Below are positions 58,615 to 64,000 of a DNA stretch of 64,000 nt, one piece after another. How positions within the stretch are numbered: position 1 is the first letter of the stretch; each line of letters opens with the position of its first letter. The position numbers and the translations under genes are program-made. The notes below the pieces were generated by a model that did not search any database, was not told where the DNA came from, and saw nothing but the letters and a program-made list of their open reading frames with translations. The stretch comes from Rhodanobacter sp. DHB23 (lineage in GTDB: Bacteria; Pseudomonadota; Gammaproteobacteria; Xanthomonadales; Rhodanobacteraceae). The stretch lies in NCBI RefSeq assembly GCF_014842975.1, contig NZ_JACYXK010000023.1:62001-126000 (forward strand), in the 5' to 3' direction.

Positions 58615-60102
58615 ATGGTCACCCGTCGCCGCATGCTGCAAGGCGCTGGAGCGCTGGCCCTGTTGTCGCCCTTCGGCAAGGGTTTCGGCCAGGACCAGGC
58701 CAGGGATGCTGCGCAGGTCGCGCAGCAGGAACATGCCAAGCCCACGGGCGACGGCTACGTGCCCGTCACCGATCCGCTGGTGAAGCAGAAGCTGGCGCAG
58801 TGGTCGGACTGGAAGTTCGGCCTCATCCTGCACTGGGGCCTCTACAGCGTGCTCGGCATCGTCGAGTCGTGGACGCTGTGCTCGGAGGATTGGATCAAGC
58901 GCCCGAACAACACACCTTACGTCGAGTGGAAACGGCAATACGAGCAGTTGCGCACGCGGTTCAATCCCGTGAAGTTCGATCCGGCGCAGTGGGCGGAGGC
59001 CGCGCACGCCGCCGGCATGCGCTACCTGGTGTTCACCACCAAGCACCACGACGGCTTCTGCATGTTCGACACGGCGCAGACCGGGTACCGCGTCACCGCG
59101 CCCGACGTGCCGTTCCATGCCAACCCGCGCGCCAACGTCGCCAAGGCGGTGTTCGACGCGTTCCGCCGGCGCGACTTCGGCATCGGCGCGTATTTCTCCA
59201 AGGCCGATTGGCACCACCCGGACTACTGGTCGCCGCTGTGGGCTACGCCGGACCGCAACAACAACTACGACGTGCGCAAGTATCCGGAGCTGTGGAAGCG
59301 CTTCGTCGACTTCACCCACGCGCAGATCGACGAGCTCACCACGCAGTACGGCCGCATCGACCTGATGTGGCTGGACGCCGGCTGGGTGAACGCGGACGCG
59401 CATCCCGACGCCAGGGCCCACGGCATGGAGGTGCCGTGGGCGCAGGACATCGACATGCCGGGGCTGGCCGCCATCGCGCGCCGCAACCAGCCGGGCATCG
59501 TGCTGGTCGACCGCGACGTCAGCGGGCCCTACGAGAACTACCGCACGCCCGAGCAGGCCGTGCCCGAGCAGCCGCTGCCGTACCCGTGGGAAACCTGCAT
59601 GACGGCGGGCGGCTCGTGGTCGTGGAGCCCGCACGACACCTACAAGTCGCCGCGCGAACTGGTGCACACCCTGGTCGGTATCGTGGCCAAGGGCGGCAAC
59701 CTGCTGCTGGGTGTCGGTCCGCAGCCCGACGGCGAGTTGCCGGCGGCGGCGCTGGAGCGGCTCAAGTCCATCGGCGCCTGGATGCAGGTCAACGGTTCGG
59801 CCATCCACGGCAGCCGCGCCATCGCTCCCTACGGTGAAGGCCAATTCCGCTTCACCCAAAGCAAGGACGGCAGCGTCAATGCGATCTGGCTGGCCGACGA
59901 GGGCGAGCAGTTGCCGGCCAGCATCACGCTGCGCTCGCTGCGGCCCGTGCCGGGCGCGCGCCTGCAGGTGCTGGGCGTGGATGGCGAGCTGGCGTGGCGA
60001 CAGGCGGGCGATGGTGTCCATGTCGATTTGCCGCCGGTCGTGCGCCGGCAGCTGGCGGAAGCGCCCGCGTGGACGTTGCGCATTTCTTCGGTACAGGGCT
60101 GA
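58615..60102 (+). CDS. Alpha-L-fucosidase, GH29
   Basis: A 495-residue GH29 enzyme. Twin-arginine-like leader MVTRRRMLQGAG suggests export. Family motifs: FGLILHWGLYSV (~70), TTKHHDGFCMFD (~145), and the nucleophile in LMWLDAGW (Asp254). It removes terminal L-fucose from glycans. The C-terminus (~400-495) forms a beta-sandwich. It is divergent from the YtrA operon and 140 bases before the glucan synthase gene. Confidence 0.92.
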   Translation: MVTRRRMLQGAGALALLSPFGKGFGQDQARDAAQVAQQEHAKPTGDGYVPVTDPLVKQKLAQWSDWKFGLILHWGLYSVLGIVESWTLCSEDWIKRPNNTPYVEWKRQYEQLRTRFNPVKFDPAQWAEAAHAAGMRYLVFTTKHHDGFCMFDTAQTGYRVTAPDVPFHANPRANVAKAVFDAFRRRDFGIGAYFSKADWHHPDYWSPLWATPDRNNNYDVRKYPELWKRFVDFTHAQIDELTTQYGRIDLMWLDAGWVNADAHPDARAHGMEVPWAQDIDMPGLAAIARRNQPGIVLVDRDVSGPYENYRTPEQAVPEQPLPYPWETCMTAGGSWSWSPHDTYKSPRELVHTLVGIVAKGGNLLLGVGPQPDGELPAAALERLKSIGAWMQVNGSAIHGSRAIAPYGEGQFRFTQSKDGSVNAIWLADEGEQLPASITLRSLRPVPGARLQVLGVDGELAWRQAGDGVHVDLPPVVRRQLAEAPAWTLRISSVQG

Positions 60103-60241
60103 GCGTCCGGCCGGGGCGTCACGCGGTTCGCCCTGAGCTTGCGCTGACCACCAGGCCCGGCCTTTATTGTGAGCGCCGGCACGCTTTGGTTAAGCTCATC
60201 GGGTTAGGCCCGCGCCTGGAGCGGCGCCCACGGGGATTTTC

Positions 60242-62866
60242 TTGAGCGCCGATCCTTCCAACCTGCAACGCCGTCCTTCGCTGCTTGTCGCCCTGCTGCT
60301 GGCCCTGCTCGTGGCCGCGCTGAACATCGGCCTGTGGTGGGCGGGCAACCGGCCGCACGGCCCGGAGGACTGGCATGGCCCGATCGGCGGCTTCGCGCTG
60401 GAGCCGTACCAGCGCTACCAGGATCCGCTGAAGGGCAGGTTCCCCAGCGACGAGCAGATCGACGGCGACCTCAAGCTGATACGCCAGTACAGCTCCAACA
60501 TCCGCACCTACTCGATGCTGCAGACTCCGCAGGTTCCACGCCTGGCGGAGCGCGAGGGGCTGAAGGTGCTGGCCGGCGCGTGGATCGACACGCGGCTGGA
60601 CAACAACGACCGCGAGATCGACGCGCTGATCGCCCAGGCGCGGCGCTATCCCGGCACCATCAACCGGGTGCTGGTGGGCAACGAGGTGCTGTTCCGCAAC
60701 AACGTCACGCCCGAACAGATGATGGCCTACCTGGATCGCGTGCGCGCCGCGCTGCACCAGCCGGTGTCCACCGCCGAGCCGGACTACATCTGGGAGAAGT
60801 ATCCCGAGCTGGCGCAGCACGTGGACTTCATCACCGTGCACCTGTTCCCGTACTGGAACGGCATCCCGCTGACCGGCAACGGCAAGGGGCTGGATCGGTT
60901 CCCGGCGCTCGCCGCGGCGCTGGGCAGCTACCAGACGCTGCAGAAGATGTTCCCGGACAAGCACATCGTGATCGGCGAGATCGGCTGGCCATCCAACGGT
61001 GACCGCGTCAAGTACGCCTATCCCTCGGTGTCGAACGAGGCGATCTTCCTGCGCCAGTGGTTCAACCTGGCCAAGCGCGACCACATCGACTACTACGTGA
61101 TGGAGGCCTTCGACCAGCCGTGGAAGGAGCAGCTCTCGGGCCGCACCGAGGCGTACTGGGGCATGTTCAATGCCGACCGCCAGCCCAAGTTCCCGTTCAC
61201 CGGCCCGGTGACCGAGGACACCGCGTGGCCGTGGAAGGCGCTGGCGGCGAGCCTGCTGGCGCTGCTGCCGATGGTGTGGTTCGCGCGACGCTACACGCGC
61301 TTCAAGCTCACCGGGCGGCTGTTCTTCTGCATGCTGATCCAGCTCGCCTGCGGGCTGATCGTGTGGTCGGCCACGCTGCCGTTCCAGTTCTACCTGAGCT
61401 GGGTGGACTGGACGATGCTGGTGCTGCTGTTCCCCGCGCAGATCGCCATCCTCGCCATCCTGCTCATCAACGGCTTCGAGTTCACCGAAGTGCTGTGGCG
61501 GCGCGCCTGGGTGCGCCACGCCGGCATGCTGCGGCCGGACACGCCGGAGAAGCAGCCCTTCGTGTCGATCCACCTGGCCTGCTACAACGAGCCGCCGGAC
61601 ATGGTGATCGTCACGCTGGACTCGCTGGCCGAGCTGGACTACGAGAACTACGAAGTCCTGGTGATCGACAACAACACCAAGGATCCGGCGGTGTGGGGCC
61701 CGGTGCGGGACTACTGCGAGAAGCTGGGCAAGCGCTTCCGCTTCTTCCACCTGGAGCCATGGCCGGGCTTCAAGGCCGGCGCGCTGAACTTCGGCCTGAA
61801 GGAAACCTCGCCCGAGGCCGACGTGGTGGCGGTGATCGACGCCGACTACGTGGTGCGCCACGACTGGCTGGCCACGCTCACCGGCTACTTCCACGACCCC
61901 AAGGTGGCCGTGGTGCAGTGCCCGCAGGCGCATCGCGACTTCGAGCACAACCGCTTCCGCCGCATGACCGCGTGGGAGTTCGACGGCTTCTTCCGCATCG
62001 GCATGCACCACCGCAACGAGCGCAACGCGATCATCCAGCACGGCACCATGACCATGGTCCGGCGCAGCGCGCTGGAGGGCACCGGCGGCTGGTCGGAGTG
62101 GACGATCTGCGAGGACGCCGAGCTCGGCCTGCGCCTGATGCATGCCGGCTACGAGCTGGTCTACGTGGACGAGCTGATGGGCAAGGGCCTCACGCCCGCC
62201 GATTTCAAGGCGTACAAGAGCCAGCGCTACCGCTGGGCCTTCGGCGCGATGCAGATCCTCAAGGGCCGCTGGCGCTGGATGACGCAGAAGGGCCCGCTTT
62301 CCGGCGGCCAGCGCTTCCACTTCCTTACCGGCTGGTTCAGCTGGTTCGCCGACGCGCTGCACCTGATCTTCACCCTGATGGCGCTGTTCTGGACCGCGGG
62401 CATGGTGGCGTTCCCGCAGTACTTCAGCCTGCCGATGCAGCTGTTCCTGATCCCGGTGATCGGTTTCTTCTTCGCCAAGGCGATCTTCGGCATCGTGCTG
62501 TACCGTGCCCGCGTGCCCTGCGGCTGGTACGACACGCTGATGGCCTCGCTGGCCAGCATGAGCCTCTCGCACGCCATCGCGCGCGGCATCCTGCACGGCC
62601 TCACCCGCGAGAAGACCTCGTTCGTGGTGACCGCCAAGAGCCGGCGCATGGGCGGCAGCAGCTTCGCCGCCTTCGCGCCGGTGCGCGAGGAGCTGCTGAT
62701 GGCGGTGGCGCTGACGCTGTGCATCGTCGGCATGGCGCACGGCTACGGCACGCGCTACATCGAAGGCACCTTGTGGATGTTCATCCTCGCCGCGCAGGCC
62801 ATCCCCTACGTATCGGCCGTGATCGGCGCGTGGATCGCGCACAAGGCGGGCGACAAGGCCGGTTGA
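60242..62866 (+). CDS. NdvB-like GH17-GT2 beta-glucan synthase
   Basis: An 874-residue fusion. The N-terminal membrane helix (~15-35) precedes a GH17 domain (~45-285) with acid/base Glu in VGNEVL (E148) and nucleophile Glu in GEIGWPS (E246). Helices follow (~325-410), then a GT2 catalytic domain with HLACYNEPPDM, the DADYVV Asp-x-Asp-like site, EDAELGLRLMHAGY and QRYRW (661-665), and C-terminal helices. The layout matches Pseudomonas NdvB and Bradyrhizobium NdvC, makers of cyclic beta-1,3-glucans. The start is a TTG; no ATG is near. A palindrome overlaps its stop codon. Confidence 0.9.
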   Translation: MSADPSNLQRRPSLLVALLLALLVAALNIGLWWAGNRPHGPEDWHGPIGGFALEPYQRYQDPLKGRFPSDEQIDGDLKLIRQYSSNIRTYSMLQTPQVPRLAEREGLKVLAGAWIDTRLDNNDREIDALIAQARRYPGTINRVLVGNEVLFRNNVTPEQMMAYLDRVRAALHQPVSTAEPDYIWEKYPELAQHVDFITVHLFPYWNGIPLTGNGKGLDRFPALAAALGSYQTLQKMFPDKHIVIGEIGWPSNGDRVKYAYPSVSNEAIFLRQWFNLAKRDHIDYYVMEAFDQPWKEQLSGRTEAYWGMFNADRQPKFPFTGPVTEDTAWPWKALAASLLALLPMVWFARRYTRFKLTGRLFFCMLIQLACGLIVWSATLPFQFYLSWVDWTMLVLLFPAQIAILAILLINGFEFTEVLWRRAWVRHAGMLRPDTPEKQPFVSIHLACYNEPPDMVIVTLDSLAELDYENYEVLVIDNNTKDPAVWGPVRDYCEKLGKRFRFFHLEPWPGFKAGALNFGLKETSPEADVVAVIDADYVVRHDWLATLTGYFHDPKVAVVQCPQAHRDFEHNRFRRMTAWEFDGFFRIGMHHRNERNAIIQHGTMTMVRRSALEGTGGWSEWTICEDAELGLRLMHAGYELVYVDELMGKGLTPADFKAYKSQRYRWAFGAMQILKGRWRWMTQKGPLSGGQRFHFLTGWFSWFADALHLIFTLMALFWTAGMVAFPQYFSLPMQLFLIPVIGFFFAKAIFGIVLYRARVPCGWYDTLMASLASMSLSHAIARGILHGLTREKTSFVVTAKSRRMGGSSFAAFAPVREELLMAVALTLCIVGMAHGYGTRYIEGTLWMFILAAQAIPYVSAVIGAWIAHKAGDKAG

Positions 62867-62887
62867 TATCGCCATGGGCGATATCAA
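62863..62887 (+). terminator. Hairpin overlapping the glucan synthase stop codon
   Basis: A perfect 11-base-pair stem, TTGATATCGCC-ATG-GGCGATATCAA, that contains the TGA stop (62864-62866). No T-tract follows. It may protect the 3' end or stop transcription weakly. Confidence 0.45.
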
Positions 62888-63013
62888 CAAATCAGGCACG
62901 GTGCTTTTGGGGGTCTTGATCTCCGCGCTGCCCCGGAAAGCGCCCGCTCCGTTCATATCCGCGCCGGGCGGCAGGCCCTATCATCCAGGCTTCCGTCCCC
63001 TGGATCTCCCGCG

Positions 63014-64000
63014 TTGCTGACCCGCCTCCGCTTGATCTTCCAGGCCTGCTGGCCCTGGCTGCGCATCCCGTTCTGGGTCTGCCTCGGCCTGTTCGTCGGT
63101 TTCGTGCTGCCATACACGCTGGTGCTGAACAAGCGCGTGCAGGAGCGTTTCAACGACCTGGTGTTCGCCGTGCCCACGCGCGTGTTCGCGCGGCCGCTGC
63201 CGCTGGCGGTGGGCGAGCCGATGACGGCGGAGACGCTGCAGCTCGAGCTCACCTTCGCCGGCTACACCCAGGACGGTGCGGGCCAGGTGGCGGGCAGTTG
63301 GACGATGAAGGGTTCGCGCTACACGATTTCCTCGCGCGGCTATGCCGGGCCGGAAGGCGGCGAACTGCCCAAGCGCATCGAGGTGGTGCTGGGCAAGGGC
63401 GCCATCGCGTCGGTGCGCGACCTCGGCAACGGCAGGCCCATCGAGCTCACTCACCTCGACCCGGCGCGCATCGCCACGGTGTACGGCGCCGACCAGGTGG
63501 ACCGGCGCATCGTGCACCTCGCCGACCTGCCGCCGCTGCTGGTGGGCGGCCTGCAGGCGGTCGAGGACCGCGACTTCAAGCACAACATCGGCATCGACTT
63601 CAGCGCGATCCTGCGCGCCACCTTCGCCAACCTGCGCGCCGGCCGCACCGTGCAGGGCGCCTCCACGCTGACCCAGCAGCTGGTGCGCAACCTGTTCCTC
63701 TCGCGCGAGCAGACCTTCAAGCGCAAGATCAACGAGGCGCTGATGTCGATGCTGCTGGAGATGCACTACAGCAAGGACCGCATCCTCGAGGCCTACGTCA
63801 ACGAAGTCTTCCTCGGCCAGCAGGGCGGCCAGGCGGTGCATGGCTTCGCCGCCGCCGCGGAGTTCTACTACGGCCGTCCGCTGCGCGACCTGCGCCCGCA
63901 GGAGGTCGCGATGCTGGTGGGTCTGGTGAAGGGCCCGAGCTACTACGACCCGCGCCGCTACCCGGACCGCGCGCTGACGCGGCGCAACCTGGTGCTGCAG
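63014..64000 (+). CDS. mrcB: Penicillin-binding protein 1b, N-terminal part
   Basis: The first 329 codons of a bifunctional class A PBP that continues past the window. A transmembrane helix (~14-36), a UB2H-like domain (~55-150; TLQLELTFAGYTQDG, SSRGYAGPEGGE) and the glycosyltransferase 51 domain (~165-329) with the catalytic VEDRDFKHNIGID (Glu about 182), QGASTLTQQLVRNLFLS, and KINEALMSMLLE. The transpeptidase part is beyond the edge. It polymerises lipid II. The start is a TTG at 63014; no ATG precedes the helix in this frame. Confidence 0.92.
   Translation, partial: MLTRLRLIFQACWPWLRIPFWVCLGLFVGFVLPYTLVLNKRVQERFNDLVFAVPTRVFARPLPLAVGEPMTAETLQLELTFAGYTQDGAGQVAGSWTMKGSRYTISSRGYAGPEGGELPKRIEVVLGKGAIASVRDLGNGRPIELTHLDPARIATVYGADQVDRRIVHLADLPPLLVGGLQAVEDRDFKHNIGIDFSAILRATFANLRAGRTVQGASTLTQQLVRNLFLSREQTFKRKINEALMSMLLEMHYSKDRILEAYVNEVFLGQQGGQAVHGFAAAAEFYYGRPLRDLRPQEVAMLVGLVKGPSYYDPRRYPDRALTRRNLVLQ

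Noticed and set aside
1-64000. tRNA genes, rRNA, riboswitches, insertion-sequence transposases or prophage genes
   Set aside because: None recognised by eye; no T-loop motifs in suitable context, transposase motifs or phage structural genes were seen.

Overview
The window is a GC-rich (high-60s % by eye), densely coded chromosomal segment of a gammaproteobacterium of the Xanthomonadales, most likely family Rhodanobacteraceae (Dyella, Rhodanobacter, Luteibacter or Frateuria type). This rests on gene content and style: SET-domain methyltransferase, EF-G-like GTPase, DUF3106/DUF3619/sigma cassette, YtrA-type ABC operon, GH17-GT2 glucan synthase, and dispersed REP-like hairpins typical of that order. 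The genus is an inference. No tRNA, rRNA, CRISPR array, prophage or transposase gene is visible.

Layout. 1-2.6 kb: the start of a CocE/NonD hydrolase, a GNAT acetyltransferase and an RNB-domain ribonuclease. 2.8-12.4 kb: a very large periplasmic-sensing GGDEF/EAL protein, a DUF4105 protein, an alpha/beta-hydrolase lipoprotein, an OmpA-like lipoprotein, and a lipoprotein/acyl-CoA dehydrogenase operon behind a PsrA-like palindrome. 12.5-21.2 kb: SET methyltransferase, EF-G-like GTPase, two tandem paralogues with a TonB-like N-terminus and a four-cysteine C-terminal domain, then a solute-binding-protein/diguanylate-cyclase pair. 21.7-31.2 kb: a molybdenum hydroxylase pair (IorB/IorA type) that lacks several expected catalytic and Fe-S residues, a 5'-3' exonuclease/nitroreductase pair, cytidine deaminase, and a proton-translocating transhydrogenase whose pntAA is separated from pntAB-pntB by an antisense sigma factor/DUF3619/DUF3106 cassette.

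31.2-45.3 kb: hairpin repeats, SufT, a vapBC-like toxin-antitoxin pair, a run of same-strand genes (TPR protein, SDR, AidB-like acyl-CoA dehydrogenase, short asparaginase), RelA, and an acetolactate-synthase-like enzyme with an aldehyde dehydrogenase and an XRE/MmyB regulator. 45.3-50.3 kb: HrpA helicase carrying two different palindromic repeat elements inside its reading frame, then dps behind an OxyR-like site. 50.3-58.5 kb: a long leftward cluster made of a YtrA-type GntR regulator (probably leaderless, with the promoter inside its palindrome), an ABC ATPase, two large paralogous membrane proteins, two small membrane proteins, an M16 zinc peptidase and a third small membrane protein homologous to one of the first two. 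58.6-64 kb: a GH29 alpha-L-fucosidase, an NdvB-like GH17-GT2 beta-glucan synthase, and the first part of PBP1b.

The strongest candidates for something undescribed are the YtrA/ABC/M16 cluster, the tandem TonB-like four-cysteine proteins, the residue-depleted IorAB pair, and the repeat elements translated inside hrpA. All functional assignments come from reading motifs and family resemblance; no database search was possible.
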